Positions 17,496-26,979 of a stretch of 63,906 nucleotides of DNA are shown piece by piece. The number at the start of each line of letters is the position of its first letter. Within the stretch, counting starts at the first letter, position 1. This DNA is from Planctomycetaceae bacterium. Its GTDB lineage: Bacteria > Planctomycetota > Planctomycetia > Pirellulales > Pirellulaceae. The position numbers and the translations under genes are program-made. Where the stretch lies: assembly GCA_021298315.1 (NCBI GenBank), contig JAJTFC010000011.1, positions 1 through 63,906 on the forward strand, in the 5' to 3' direction. The notes beneath the pieces are model-generated. The model was not told where the DNA came from. It did no database searches and worked only from the letters and a program-made list of their open reading frames with translations.

Positions 17496-18197
17496 CTAAG
17501 CTCTGCACTTGCGTCGCGAGCGGTAAGCGATACCCAACGCACCGAGTCCGAAGATCGCCATCGAGGTCGGCTCGGGGATGGCAGCTTGGGTGTATCTAGT
17601 GATATTTGTGGTGAATCCACCGCCGTTATTGACCCATTGAGATCCGTCGGCCGTTCCGAGAAACAACCGAGTTGCACCGTTGGGTACGTAAAACTTTTGG
17701 TTCACCGAGGAACTAGTTTTCCCATCACCGATAAAGAAGACTTGCTTGAGTTCGGGCGAAAGAGTCAGAAAATCTCTCGTTAGAACCTCAAAATTCAGGT
17801 CGTTTGGTGCGGTAGTCGTCGTGGGAAGTTGGGAATCTAAAAAAACTCCGATGAGCGCAGAAGCAGTAACACGAAGACCTGATATACCATTTTCTGCACC
17901 CCTGGAAAACCATGCTCCGCCATCTGGACCAGAGTAAATTGAACTGTTGTAGCTAGCCGAGCCAGTCGCTGAAAAACTTAGGTAGGAGGCTTGGTTGATG
18001 TTCAAACCAGTAACCAACAATGGGGATTGGTTGGGGGCCGAATCTCCAAAAGGCGCTGTGGTTCCATTTGGCATCCCAGCCAAATAAGGATTTGCAAATC
18101 CAGGAACAAACACACTGACCGTTGCGGCTTGGGAATAGTTGCCCAAGCCGATCAATGAACCCACCACGAAAAACACGTGTGAAATAATAGACTTCAT
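17496..18197 (-). CDS. PEP-CTERM sorting-signal protein
   Basis: 233 residues from the ATG at 18197 (MKSIISHVFF), which gives a clean signal peptide ending near SQAA. A longer frame from 18263 adds 22 residues before the signal. The C terminus carries a PEP-CTERM signal: PEPTSMAIFGLGALG, a short helix, then the basic end RSRRKCRA. Such signals are cut by an exosortase in the inner membrane, and the protein is then usually tied to exopolysaccharide. The body is beta-rich and unrecognised. No exosortase is in the window. The gene is bounded on both sides by copies of a 51-bp repeat. Confidence 0.85.
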   Translation of the reverse strand: MKSIISHVFFVVGSLIGLGNYSQAATVSVFVPGFANPYLAGMPNGTTAPFGDSAPNQSPLLVTGLNINQASYLSFSATGSASYNSSIYSGPDGGAWFSRGAENGISGLRVTASALIGVFLDSQLPTTTTAPNDLNFEVLTRDFLTLSPELKQVFFIGDGKTSSSVNQKFYVPNGATRLFLGTADGSQWVNNGGGFTTNITRYTQAAIPEPTSMAIFGLGALGIAYRSRRKCRA

Positions 18198-18505
18198 CGG
18201 ATTACGACTTTCCAAAAAAGCGAAACGATTAAAAACCAAATCCATCGACCCATGCCGACGCACTTAGTTTGGGGTTCGACCTAAGAACATTCAATAAGCT
18301 TCGTTTCGGATTGCTCCGAGCGGGAGCAATCTCAAAAAAGTCACTTGACAAGCTCGCGGTGATACAGTTTCACGTTGTTAGCCGACTGGCGAGAACGACA
18401 GCCACACTCCTTCGATTTGGGCCCAGACGGAGCGTCGAGGGGGGCTTAGTTAAATTCCTCGCCGTTGGCTGCGGGTTAAACGAATGTTCGCCTAAGCGAA
18501 CAGTG

Positions 18506-18556
18506 TCGATGATTTCTCCGAAATCATCGCTGGCACCAGAGCAATCGTCATTGGAT
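18506..18556 (+). repeat. 51-bp palindromic element, copy 2
   Basis: Second copy of the element at 17346-17396, with three mismatches. It keeps the perfect 10-bp inverted repeat with the TCC loop. Confidence 0.9.
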
Positions 18557-18561
18557 CAGAG

Positions 18562-18603
18562 GTCAATGCCGTCCAAACCCACTCGCGTCCGCCGTCGGCG
18601 GAC
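18562..18603 (+). repeat. Truncated GTCAATGCC repeat plus GC hairpin, copy 2
   Basis: One GTCAATGCC unit and one GTCCAAACCC unit are followed by a perfect 7-bp palindrome (GTCCGCC-GTC-GGCGGAC, 18587-18603). The module order relative to the 51-bp element is reversed compared with copy 1. Confidence 0.8.
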
Positions 18604-18633
18604 GTCGCAAAGATTCTTCACTGGGCTGATTCT

Positions 18634-19275
18634 TCACTGGGCTTTTGGAACCACGCCGAAAGCTAGGCGTTGGAGTTCGATCGCAAGATCGACTTCTTGG
18701 ATGATGGTTCGCTTGGAGGTCGCTTGCACTGCGATGGGTGCGAAATTCAAGATGCCCGGGATACCTGCGTTTTCGATTTCTCTGACGACTCCTTGGGCCG
18801 CATCGGCAGGCACGGCCAGGATAGCCAAGTCGATTTGGTGGGACTGACAAAAGCTCGATAGATCATCGAGCCGTTGGATTTCTAAACTCCCAATCGAGGT
18901 TCCTATCTTCTTTGAGTCGCTGTCAAAGGCACCGACCAAGTGGAAACCTTGCTGCTCGAAACCTCGGTATCCACTGAGCGCTCGTCCGAGGTTTCCGACC
19001 CCCACGAGGATCACGTTCCAAGTTCGATCCGTACCGAGCACGCGCTGGATGCTCTCGATGAGTTCTTGGACTCGGTAGCCGACACCGCGCTGGCCAACGG
19101 TCCCCAAGCAGGAGATATCGCGGCGGACTTGGGAGTCATTTAGACCTAGCCTTTCGGCAATCGCCTTGCTCTGAATATTCGCTAGACCAGAACGCTGCAT
19201 CTGCTGGAGTTCCCGCAGATAGAATGCCAGTCTGGTAACCGTTGCTTTCGAGATCTTCGGGCGAGGCTTGGTCAT
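18634..19275 (-). CDS. rex: Redox-sensing transcriptional repressor Rex
   Basis: 213 residues from the ATG at 19275 (MTKPRPKIS). A longer frame to 19374 overlaps the upstream gene and is rejected. The N-terminal winged helix reads LNDSQVRRDISCLG, as in Rex. The Rossmann domain shows VGVGNLGRAL and, after the second strand, VGAFDSDSKKIG. The C-terminal helix (EVDLAIELQRLAF) serves domain swapping. Rex binds NADH/NAD+ and represses fermentative or respiratory genes when NADH is low. It follows the FAAL-ACP-oxoamine synthase gene by 25 bp, suggesting cotranscription. Its targets are not evident here. Confidence 0.92.
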   Translation of the reverse strand: MTKPRPKISKATVTRLAFYLRELQQMQRSGLANIQSKAIAERLGLNDSQVRRDISCLGTVGQRGVGYRVQELIESIQRVLGTDRTWNVILVGVGNLGRALSGYRGFEQQGFHLVGAFDSDSKKIGTSIGSLEIQRLDDLSSFCQSHQIDLAILAVPADAAQGVVREIENAGIPGILNFAPIAVQATSKRTIIQEVDLAIELQRLAFGVVPKAQ

Positions 19276-19300
19276 CGCTGGCCTTACGCTTGAGCGATTA

Positions 19301-22300
19301 TCAATTTGGCTCTGTGGTTCGGAACGACTCTGGAGCGATCTGCTTGAGGAACTCGGCACACTTGTCGACAGCAAAGAGGATTTGCTGGTTCGAGTGGGTC
19401 GAATTGATGAAGAACCTAAGTCTTGCTGCGGATTCTTCGACGGCCGGATACAAAATCGGCTGGACGTTAATTCCCGAGTCGATCATGCGACGCGAAAGTT
19501 GCAGAGCATGAAGCGAGTTTCCTGTGATGACAGGGATCACTGGAGTCTCGCTGGAGTTGCCCGTGTTGAGTCCTCGCTTTTTGGCTTCGGTCAAAAACAA
19601 CCTTGCGGCTTCTTTCAAGCGAGTGACCCTCGAAGGATCCTTGCGCAGCACGTTGATCGATGCGATCGCAGCGGCGGTATTTGGAGGTGAAAGCCCGACG
19701 CTAAAGACGAATCCGGGTGTGGTGTACTTGAGGTATTCGATCAGTTCAGAGCGTCCGGCGATATAGCCGCCGCAAGATCCGAACGATTTGCTCAGCGTAC
19801 CCATCCAGATATCGACATCGTTGGGATTGACCCCATAGTGCTCGCCGATGCCACGACCGGTCTTGCCCATCGTTCCCATCGAGTGGGCTTCGTCGACCAT
19901 CAACCAGCACTGGTGTTTCTTGCACACTTCAATGAACTTGGGCAACATTGGGAAGTCGCCGTCCATGCTGTAAACACCTTCGACGATCACCAGGACGCGG
20001 CGATGGCGTTTGCGTTGCTCGAGCAAAATCGCATCGAGGGCTTCGTAGTTGTTGTGCGCAAATGGACGCCGACGACTTCCTGAGAGGATCGCACCTTGGA
20101 TGATGCTATTGTGGGATAGCGAATCGTGAAGGATCAGGTCTTGTTGGCCGACCAAATGGCCGATGACCGACTCGTTGGTCGCGTGGCCACCGACCAACAC
20201 GATCGAGTCTTGGACGCCGATCCATTTGGCGATTTGTTGTTCAAGTTCCCTGTGGATGTCTTTCTCGCCGCTGACCAGCCGGGAGGCCGAGACGCTCGTG
20301 CCGTATTTCTTGGTTGCCTCGACGACCGCTTGGGTGACCTCGGGATCGCCACTCATTCCCAAGTAGTTGTAGCTTGCAAAGCTGATGCGTTGTTGGCCAT
20401 CGACGAGCGTTGTATCGCGAGTCAGGCCTTGATGGACCGAGAAGTACGGGTTGGGCAGCCCGGTCATCTCCATTTGCTGCATCGTCTGCTTGAGCCGCTT
20501 GTACTCAGGGAGCATATCGAAGCGGTAGTCTTCTGGAGAGATCGTTCGTTCGAGAGCCGCATCGGGCTCGAGCATCTTGACCCCTTCGCGGATCTTGTCC
20601 TTGCCGAAGGTCCCTTCGATGGCTTCTGCGATCTCGCGAATTGTCTCGATCTCTTGCAAGAGGTCTTCGGGGATACGGCCTTCGACGGAGTTTTCTAAGA
20701 AGTGTGCGATTTGGAGGCGTTCGAGGCTATCGAGTCCAAGATCGACGATCACGTTGGTGTCTAGATCCAAGAGTTTGGCGCGCTCTTGGGCGACACTTCG
20801 TACGGCTCGCTTGACGAGTTCAACGACATCGGGATCTGGATCTCGCGTCTTCTTGGGGTGAATTCCTGACGAGGAAAAACCGTCCTTCAGATCGCTGACG
20901 GTCGCAGCGGCGATCATCGGCGGCCCATCAAAGAGACCTTCTTCCCAACTGAGCCACTGGTGGACGATTCTCAGGGTCCCTTCGCGGAAACCTTTTAGAC
21001 ATGCATGGCGTTGGATTTTGCCCGAGGATGTTTTCGGGAGCGATCCATGGCGTACCAGCACAACCGCATCGGGAGGGATCTCATGGTTGGCAGTCACTGA
21101 GCGGCGAATCGATTGAATCACGGGGTTCCAATCGTCTTCTAAGGATCGCTGAACCTCGACGGTGATAATCAGCCGTTCGCGGGGGCCAGAGTCGTCGGCA
21201 AAAGCCGCTGCGGCCGAGGATTGAATCGATTCGTGGCACTCCTCGACGGTTTGCTCGATGTCTTGTGGGTAACGGTTCACACCCCGGACGATGATCAAGT
21301 CCTTGACGCGACCTGCGACGTACAACTGACCTTCGCTGAGGAAACCTAGATCGCCGGTTCTGAGATAAGGGCCATCGCCATCTTTGGTCGAGGCGTGGAA
21401 GACTTCGTTGGAGATCTCGGTTTTTTCCCAATAGCCCAATCCAACGCTGGGGCTATCGACCCAAATCTCTCCGATCTGGTTGTCCGAAAGTGGCTTGCGA
21501 GTATCTGGGTCGACAATGATGACCTTGGTGTTGGCTGTCGTCACACCGCAACCAACCAATTTACGAGCCATCGGATCGTCGGCGGCAACGGGAACCACCA
21601 AGCGTGCATCGAGTTGCCGACCATTGAAGCTGCGCAGAACAGGCGCCGTGTCGTGCGGCCCACCGGTGACGATCAACGTCGTCTCGGCCATCCCGTAGCA
21701 GGGCAAATGAGCTTGGTTCCTAAAGCCGACCTGAGCAAATCGCTGTGAGAACTGCTCGATGGTCGAAGCCCGCACCGGCTCGGCCCCATTGAATGCCACG
21801 CGCCAAGAGCTAAGGTCTAGGCCTTGCATCTCTTCATCGGTCACCTTGTCGACACAAAGTTGGAAAGCGAAATTCGGTCCGCCGCTTGTGGTGGCTTTGT
21901 ACCTGCTGATGGCTCGAAGCCATCGAACAGGCCGCTGCAAGAAAGTCATGGGACTCATCAGCACCAGTGTGGCACCGAAGAATAGCGGGGCGAGGATCCC
22001 ACCGATGAGCCCCATGTCGTGATAGGTCGGCAACCAAGACAATCCGATCGAGCTGTGGTGTTCCCCGAAGAGTGTCGAGATGATCTCGCAGTTGCGAATC
22101 AAGTTCCCGTGGGTGAGCATGACCCCTTTAGGCTGGCCCGTGGATCCTGATGTGTATTGGAGGACGGCAAGATTGCTATCGAGGATCGGGACTTCGTTGA
22201 ACTGAATCGCCAGCGAGCGATCGACAGCGTCGGTTCCGATTAGCTCCATCGTTTCGGTCTCAGTCCGCATGTTCTCATCACGCAGGATCTGATTGACCGA

Positions 22301-22780
22301 GTCTTGGGTCGTTAAAGCCAACGCAGCTTGACAGTCCTCGGCGATCCCCTGGATCCGCGCCCCCTTGCGGTTTCTCCGCGGTGGGTAAGCCGGTACGGCG
22401 ATGCAACCGGCATAGAGGCATCCGAAAAAGCCGGTGATAAAATCGAGCGTGCCGGGTGGATAGAGCATCAGCACCCGCGATCCGACCGGATGCTTATCAA
22501 GGATGCGAACCGCAATGGCTCGCGCCGCATGATCCAGTTCTGCGTAAGTCAGTTTCGTTTCGTCGTCGCTCTCGCCATCGGTCAAATAGAAAGCAACCTT
22601 ATTCGGGAACGTGTTTGCCCAGTAACGCAGCAAATGCACCATCGTTGTTAGCGGAGGTGTATAAGGCGAATGGATTGGGCTCAGGTCGAGTTTGGTAAAC
22701 TCCCGAACTCGATGCTTACCAATGATGTTCATCGGCTCAGTACTCGGATGGGTTGGGAAGGATGTTTTGCTTGCATTCAT
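19301..22780 (-). CDS. Fatty acyl-AMP ligase - acyl carrier protein - alpha-oxoamine synthase fusion
   Basis: 1159 residues in three domains. (1) Residues ~45-640: fatty acyl-AMP ligase (FAAL) with the adenylation P-loop YTSGSTGQPKGV at ~209-220, a YHDMGLIGG motif and the C-terminal KTSSGKIQR loop. (2) Residues ~650-725: acyl carrier protein with GLDSLERL; Ser685 is the expected phosphopantetheine site. (3) Residues ~765-1150: PLP-dependent alpha-oxoamine synthase (serine palmitoyltransferase/KBL/BioF family) with Lys998 in GTLSKSFGS as Schiff-base lysine and DEAHSMG. The inferred reaction is: activate a fatty acid, load it on the ACP, and condense it with an amino acid (serine or similar) with loss of CO2 to give a 3-keto long-chain base. 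ATG 22780 is the annotated start; ATGs at residues 17 and 47 are possible. Rex follows 25 bp downstream. Confidence 0.85.
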   Translation of the reverse strand: MNASKTSFPTHPSTEPMNIIGKHRVREFTKLDLSPIHSPYTPPLTTMVHLLRYWANTFPNKVAFYLTDGESDDETKLTYAELDHAARAIAVRILDKHPVGSRVLMLYPPGTLDFITGFFGCLYAGCIAVPAYPPRRNRKGARIQGIAEDCQAALALTTQDSVNQILRDENMRTETETMELIGTDAVDRSLAIQFNEVPILDSNLAVLQYTSGSTGQPKGVMLTHGNLIRNCEIISTLFGEHHSSIGLSWLPTYHDMGLIGGILAPLFFGATLVLMSPMTFLQRPVRWLRAISRYKATTSGGPNFAFQLCVDKVTDEEMQGLDLSSWRVAFNGAEPVRASTIEQFSQRFAQVGFRNQAHLPCYGMAETTLIVTGGPHDTAPVLRSFNGRQLDARLVVPVAADDPMARKLVGCGVTTANTKVIIVDPDTRKPLSDNQIGEIWVDSPSVGLGYWEKTEISNEVFHASTKDGDGPYLRTGDLGFLSEGQLYVAGRVKDLIIVRGVNRYPQDIEQTVEECHESIQSSAAAAFADDSGPRERLIITVEVQRSLEDDWNPVIQSIRRSVTANHEIPPDAVVLVRHGSLPKTSSGKIQRHACLKGFREGTLRIVHQWLSWEEGLFDGPPMIAAATVSDLKDGFSSSGIHPKKTRDPDPDVVELVKRAVRSVAQERAKLLDLDTNVIVDLGLDSLERLQIAHFLENSVEGRIPEDLLQEIETIREIAEAIEGTFGKDKIREGVKMLEPDAALERTISPEDYRFDMLPEYKRLKQTMQQMEMTGLPNPYFSVHQGLTRDTTLVDGQQRISFASYNYLGMSGDPEVTQAVVEATKKYGTSVSASRLVSGEKDIHRELEQQIAKWIGVQDSIVLVGGHATNESVIGHLVGQQDLILHDSLSHNSIIQGAILSGSRRRPFAHNNYEALDAILLEQRKRHRRVLVIVEGVYSMDGDFPMLPKFIEVCKKHQCWLMVDEAHSMGTMGKTGRGIGEHYGVNPNDVDIWMGTLSKSFGSCGGYIAGRSELIEYLKYTTPGFVFSVGLSPPNTAAAIASINVLRKDPSRVTRLKEAARLFLTEAKKRGLNTGNSSETPVIPVITGNSLHALQLSRRMIDSGINVQPILYPAVEESAARLRFFINSTHSNQQILFAVDKCAEFLKQIAPESFRTTEPN

Positions 22781-23186
22781 TGGTTAATCGTACTTCTCCA
22801 GAGCGTCGAAACACCGCTTTTTATCGGTTCGTGGCTTAGCTGACAATTCGTCAAACTCGGTATAGTCACTATAATTCGGCCCAAGGAACTGGGTTTGAAT
22901 CCCCCAAACGCCCGATAACCTCCAGGGGTGCCTTGGATAATAGACCGAAAACTCAGGAAAAAATCCACTTGCTGGTTTTTTCAAGGGAACCTATAATTTC
23001 GCCCCCTTGGTCGGATTTGCGTCTCTATAATTTTGGAGAATTCCAAGCCCCAAGGATCCGAGTCGACCCGCGTCGATCACCGCTTAAGCTTGCATAAAGT
23101 CTTGCTAGCTAAATAGTTCGGTGGTGCTGGCGAGTTGGTGGTACTGGGATGTTCGATTGATTCCGCACTGAAAGCGAAACCTGGCC
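22781..23186. other. Divergent promoter region (FAAL fusion / rplM)
   Basis: 406 bp without a gene. It holds the candidate rplM promoter described separately and two more TATAAT hexamers (22870-22875, 23026-23031) without convincing -35 partners. No leader structure typical of an autoregulated L13-S9 operon was identified. Confidence 0.6.
22969..22997 (+). promoter_or_regulatory. Candidate sigma70-type promoter for rplM-rpsI
   Basis: TTGCTG (22969-22974), a 17-bp spacer and a consensus TATAAT (22992-22997) lie about 190 bp before the L13 start. The -35 box is a partial match only. Confidence 0.4.
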
Positions 23187-23678
23187 ATGGCCGAAGCTAC
23201 CAAAGAAGTAAAAAGAACCGTTCAACAAAAGACGACTGTCGCGAAAACCGGTTCGGTTGAACAAAAATGGTTTATCGTCGATGCGACCGATTGCACCCTT
23301 GGACACTTGGCAAGCAAAATCGCTGTGGTGCTCATGGGCAAGCATCGCCCGCAGTACACTCCTCACGTCGACACCGGTGAGTATGTTGTGGTCATCAATG
23401 CCGAGAAGGTAAAGATGTCGGGTCGCAAACTCGAGCATCGGCACTATGCATGGTACAACGGTTACCATCGCCAAAAGATGGAAAGCTACGGTGAAAGGCT
23501 CGAGCGAAAGCCAACCGACTTGGTCCTTCTTGCTGTCAAGCGGATGTTGCCCAAGAAGAACAACCTTGCTCGCCACATGCTTGCTAAACTCAAGGTCTAT
23601 GCCGGTAGCGAGCATCCGCACCAAGCCCAGCAACCGATTCCTGCACCGTTTGGCTATCAAGCCGACGGATCGAATTAG
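23187..23678 (+). CDS. rplM: 50S ribosomal protein L13
   Basis: 163 residues, with a ~20-residue N-terminal extension relative to the short bacterial form. Typical L13 text is present: [39 protein letters not shown], and AVKRMLPKK followed by [10 protein letters not shown]. It is an early assembly protein of the large subunit. It is followed 57 bp later by rpsI, the usual L13-S9 pair. Confidence 0.97.
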   Translation: MAEATKEVKRTVQQKTTVAKTGSVEQKWFIVDATDCTLGHLASKIAVVLMGKHRPQYTPHVDTGEYVVVINAEKVKMSGRKLEHRHYAWYNGYHRQKMESYGERLERKPTDLVLLAVKRMLPKKNNLARHMLAKLKVYAGSEHPHQAQQPIPAPFGYQADGSN

Positions 23679-23735
23679 TTCAACACCTATAACCACCGTC
23701 ATTCAGTAGCACATACCAGTTAAAAAGAAGCGAAC

Positions 23736-24146
23736 ATGTTCACAAAGAAAGACAAAGTCAGCGGTGATTGCCTAGGTACCGGACGTCGCAAGACCTCGGT
23801 GGCCCGTGTTCGCATCAAAGCTGGATCTGGCAAGATCACCGTCAATGACCGAGCTTTCGAAGAGTACTTTGTAACCGACATGGAACGCCGTTTGGTCACC
23901 CAGACGCTCGATCATGTTGGTCACACCGATAAAGTCGATGTGTTTGTTCGAGTCGCAGGTGGTGGCCCGATCAGCCAAGCCGGAGCGATCCGCATGGGTC
24001 TGGCCCGGGCTTTGGTCAGCTTCGCAGAAGAAAACTTCCAGCCCCTTCGAGACGACGGGTTCCTAACTCGCGATTCTCGTATGAAGGAACGCAAGAAGTA
24101 CGGTCTTCGCGGTGCACGCCGTGGAACTCAGTTCTCCAAGCGTTAA
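23736..24146 (+). CDS. rpsI: 30S ribosomal protein S9
   Basis: 136 residues. It opens with GTGRRKTSVARVRI and ends in the S9 signature RKKYGLRGARRGTQFSKR, whose C-terminal Arg contacts P-site tRNA. The full length is normal for the family. The last 35 bases overlap the start of the downstream flavoprotein frame. Confidence 0.97.
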   Translation: MFTKKDKVSGDCLGTGRRKTSVARVRIKAGSGKITVNDRAFEEYFVTDMERRLVTQTLDHVGHTDKVDVFVRVAGGGPISQAGAIRMGLARALVSFAEENFQPLRDDGFLTRDSRMKERKKYGLRGARRGTQFSKR

Positions 24147-25692
24147 TCAGCCGATTCGGCGGTTCGATTTTCTTATCGCCGGAAGCGGCTTCTCAGGAAG
24201 TCTACTTGCCTGGATCTTGGCCTCCCAAGGCCGCAGTGTCCTTTTGGTCGATCGGTCCAGGCATCCACGTTTTGCAGTCGGTGAATCTTCTACACCGACT
24301 GCCGATTTCCTCCTCGCATATCTCGCAGAGCGATGGGGGCTCAAGCAACTAGCTCCGCTTGCTTGCTGGGGGCAATGGAAGAAGCATTATCCCCATGTGG
24401 TGTGCGGAAAGAAGCGAGGGTTCTCCTACTACCACCACTCTCATGGCATGGAAGTAGATCCTAGCAGCCTAGAGACTCAGTCGCTCTTGGTCGCTGCCAG
24501 TTCCCAGGATGCTTGGAGCGATACGCATTGGCTTAGAAGTTCGGTCGATGAGTTCCTTGCAAACCAAGCTTGCTCGGCAGGGGCCACACTCATCGAGTCG
24601 ACCCAGATTCACTCAGCTGTGTTCGATCCTTTCGAACATCGATGGAGTATTTCGCTCCGCAGTGCCAAAGAAACGCCCGGGGCGGATATCCCGGTGCAAG
24701 CCACTTGGTTGATCGATGCAACTGGGCATCAAGGTTTAAGCTCCATCGGCATCGATAACCCTGAGGACTCGCATTGGATGCGGACACGGACCGGGGCTGT
24801 CTATGGTCATTTTGTTGGGGTCGAACCGTTCACCCAAGCAGCAATCCCACGGGATCCTTTTTGCGGCGATGATGCGGCTCAGCATCACGTCTTGGACACC
24901 GGTTGGATATGGATGCTGCGCTTTGATAACGGGGTAACCAGTGTAGGTTTGGTCGAACCAACCAGCGCTGTTCGCAGCCAAGATCATTTCTGGAAGACCG
25001 TTCAAAGCCATCCGAGTCTTGCTCGACTCATGCGGAATGCAAAGCTAGTTGCACCGATTGGTCTTAAGCAGCCAGCAACCTGTAGTGAGCCGGTCATGGC
25101 CTGCGTGGATCGCATGAGCCGTTGTCGTACTCGGGCATGGGGGCCAGGTTGGGTAAGTTTGCCGGTTTCGTATGGCTTTATCGATCCGCTCCATAGCACC
25201 GGGATAGCGCATTCGATCAGCGGAGTGGTTCGACTTGCCGAAGCCATGCTTAGAAACAAGCAGGACTGCTATGGAGCATTGAAAGACTACGGCGAGGATC
25301 TTCGAAGAGAGCTTCAGTGGTTGGACTTGCTCGTTGCAGGATGCTACTTAGGACAGCCCTCGTTTGAGAATTTTGTCGCCTTTGCATGCATGTACTTCAT
25401 TAGCGCCATCGAGTTCGAAAAGCAACTTGCAATCGACCCTGCACGGTGGCCCAAGGGGTTTTTGCAAAGCAAAGATTTCGAACTTGCGAATGTTGCAAAT
25501 CAGGCTTACGAAGGGCTCCGTCGCGTCGCAAGCGGTGATTGGCGAGGCGAAGAGTTTGGTCGTCAGGTCCGTTTATGGATCGAGCCTTGGAACCGTATTG
25601 GATTGCTCGATCCAAGTTTTGCCAATCGTATCGCTCATTCGGTGGCGCCCAAGTATGCATCGAGCCTTGAATCTCTATGCTTGGATCTGTAG
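24112..25692 (+). CDS. FAD-dependent halogenase-like oxidoreductase
   Basis: Up to 526 residues. ATG 24112 (overlapping rpsI by 35 bp) and GTG 24121 are both possible starts. The N-terminal FAD Rossmann motif is IAGSGFSGSLLAWILA, followed by VGESSTPTADFLLAYLAERW as in flavin-dependent tryptophan-halogenase relatives. The WxWxIP motif of true halogenases is altered here to WIWMLR, so halogenation is doubtful; a monooxygenase or reductase role is as likely. A third FAD-region motif reads GFIDPLHSTGIAHSI. The overlap with rpsI suggests it rides on the ribosomal operon. The substrate is unknown. Confidence 0.75.
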   Translation: MHAVELSSPSVNQPIRRFDFLIAGSGFSGSLLAWILASQGRSVLLVDRSRHPRFAVGESSTPTADFLLAYLAERWGLKQLAPLACWGQWKKHYPHVVCGKKRGFSYYHHSHGMEVDPSSLETQSLLVAASSQDAWSDTHWLRSSVDEFLANQACSAGATLIESTQIHSAVFDPFEHRWSISLRSAKETPGADIPVQATWLIDATGHQGLSSIGIDNPEDSHWMRTRTGAVYGHFVGVEPFTQAAIPRDPFCGDDAAQHHVLDTGWIWMLRFDNGVTSVGLVEPTSAVRSQDHFWKTVQSHPSLARLMRNAKLVAPIGLKQPATCSEPVMACVDRMSRCRTRAWGPGWVSLPVSYGFIDPLHSTGIAHSISGVVRLAEAMLRNKQDCYGALKDYGEDLRRELQWLDLLVAGCYLGQPSFENFVAFACMYFISAIEFEKQLAIDPARWPKGFLQSKDFELANVANQAYEGLRRVASGDWRGEEFGRQVRLWIEPWNRIGLLDPSFANRIAHSVAPKYASSLESLCLDL

Positions 25693-25696
25693 ACCC

Positions 25697-26884
25697 TTAG
25701 GCTTCGTCGAGGATTTCAACGGCACGGAATTTTTCACCTTCGAGCATCGAGAGGCTGGCGCCTCCACCGGTGCTAACGTGGGTGACCGAGTCGGCAAAGC
25801 CGAGTTGCTCGATGGCCGCGGCGCTGTCGCCACCACCGATGATGCTCACTGCATCGCTTTGTGCGATGGCTTTAGCCACCGCCTTGGTCCCCTCATCGAA
25901 GGGGGGCATCTCGAAGACTCCCATCGGGCCGTTCCAAACGACGGTCTTTGCGGACTTGACGATCTGCGCATAGCGCTCAGCGGTAGCTGGACCGATGTCT
26001 AGGCCTTCCCATCCATCAGGGATCTGACCGGCAGCGACGACTTGCTTGTTGCAATTGCTGTTGAATGCATCGCCGCAGTGGGTATCGGTCGGGAGGATTA
26101 ACTTTCCAGATCCCGCTCCGATAAGTTCTTGGGCCAGAGGAACCTTGTCGGGCTCGACGAGACTCTTACCGGTTTTGCCACCTTGAGCTAGCGAGAAGGT
26201 GTAGGCCATTGCACCGCCGATAAGGACGTAGTCGCAGACACCCAGTAGGTTTTTAATCACGTTGATCTTGTCGCTGACTTTTGCACCTCCGAGGATGGCA
26301 ACAAAGGGCCGAGCAGGATTGCCGATCGTATCGCTAAGGTATTGAATCTCTTTTGCGACTAGGAAGCCGACCACTTTGGGTTTGCTTCCCATGGCTAGTG
26401 GGACGGCGACCATGGATGCTTCTTGGCGGTGACAGGTTCCGAAGGCATCGTTGCAGTAGATATCGGCAAACGAGGCTAGGGTATTGGCGTAGGAGGCTTC
26501 TCCATCTTTTTCGCCAGGGTTGAACCGGACGTTTTCCAGGACCAGGACTTGTCCGACTTGGAGCTCGGCGACTTTGGCTTGTGCATCGGGCCCGACGGTA
26601 TCGGTGGCAAAGGCGACAGGTTTTCCGAGGAGTTCGCCGAGTCGAACGGCGGTTGGTTGGAGGGTAAACTCTGGCTCGGGGCCTTTTCCTTTCGGTCGCC
26701 CCAGGTGGCTCATGAGGATGAGTTTCCCACCTCGGTCCAGGACCGATTGGATCGAGGGGATTGCCATTCGGATGCGGCGATCATCGGTAATCGCGCCCGA
26801 GTCGTCTTGGGGTACGTTGAAATCGACCCGCATCAAGACGACTTTGCCGCGACAATCCACATCTGCAATACTTTTTTTGGCCAT
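25697..26884 (-). CDS. pgk: Phosphoglycerate kinase
   Basis: 395 residues, the normal bacterial length. Visible motifs are the N-terminal [22 protein letters not shown], the Walker-like hinge [13 protein letters not shown], and the ATP-site [13 protein letters not shown] near the C terminus. It interconverts 1,3-bisphosphoglycerate and 3-phosphoglycerate with ADP/ATP. It is convergent with the halogenase-like gene and lies 115 bp after the IlvD/Edd gene on the same strand. Confidence 0.97.
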   Translation of the reverse strand: MAKKSIADVDCRGKVVLMRVDFNVPQDDSGAITDDRRIRMAIPSIQSVLDRGGKLILMSHLGRPKGKGPEPEFTLQPTAVRLGELLGKPVAFATDTVGPDAQAKVAELQVGQVLVLENVRFNPGEKDGEASYANTLASFADIYCNDAFGTCHRQEASMVAVPLAMGSKPKVVGFLVAKEIQYLSDTIGNPARPFVAILGGAKVSDKINVIKNLLGVCDYVLIGGAMAYTFSLAQGGKTGKSLVEPDKVPLAQELIGAGSGKLILPTDTHCGDAFNSNCNKQVVAAGQIPDGWEGLDIGPATAERYAQIVKSAKTVVWNGPMGVFEMPPFDEGTKAVAKAIAQSDAVSIIGGGDSAAAIEQLGFADSVTHVSTGGGASLSMLEGEKFRAVEILDEA

Positions 26885-26979
26885 GATTTCCCCTCGATAA
26901 AACGACTAGGTGTGATTCGGATTAGCTCTTGATGGGCAAGCTACTGGGGGCTAATTATCGAGAGGTTTTCCCGGAGCGA

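Larger units (their letters stand above)
18198..18633. other. Intergenic repeat region between PEP-CTERM gene and rex
   Basis: No convincing gene was found. It contains the second 51-bp element (18506-18556), a short GTCAATGCC-type repeat and a GC hairpin. The stretch nearest 18198 should hold the PEP-CTERM promoter, but no clear -35/-10 pair was seen. Confidence 0.6.

Noticed and set aside
22981-23186. tRNA gene or ribosomal-protein leader in the rplM upstream region
   Set aside because: No cloverleaf or known leader fold could be drawn by eye.
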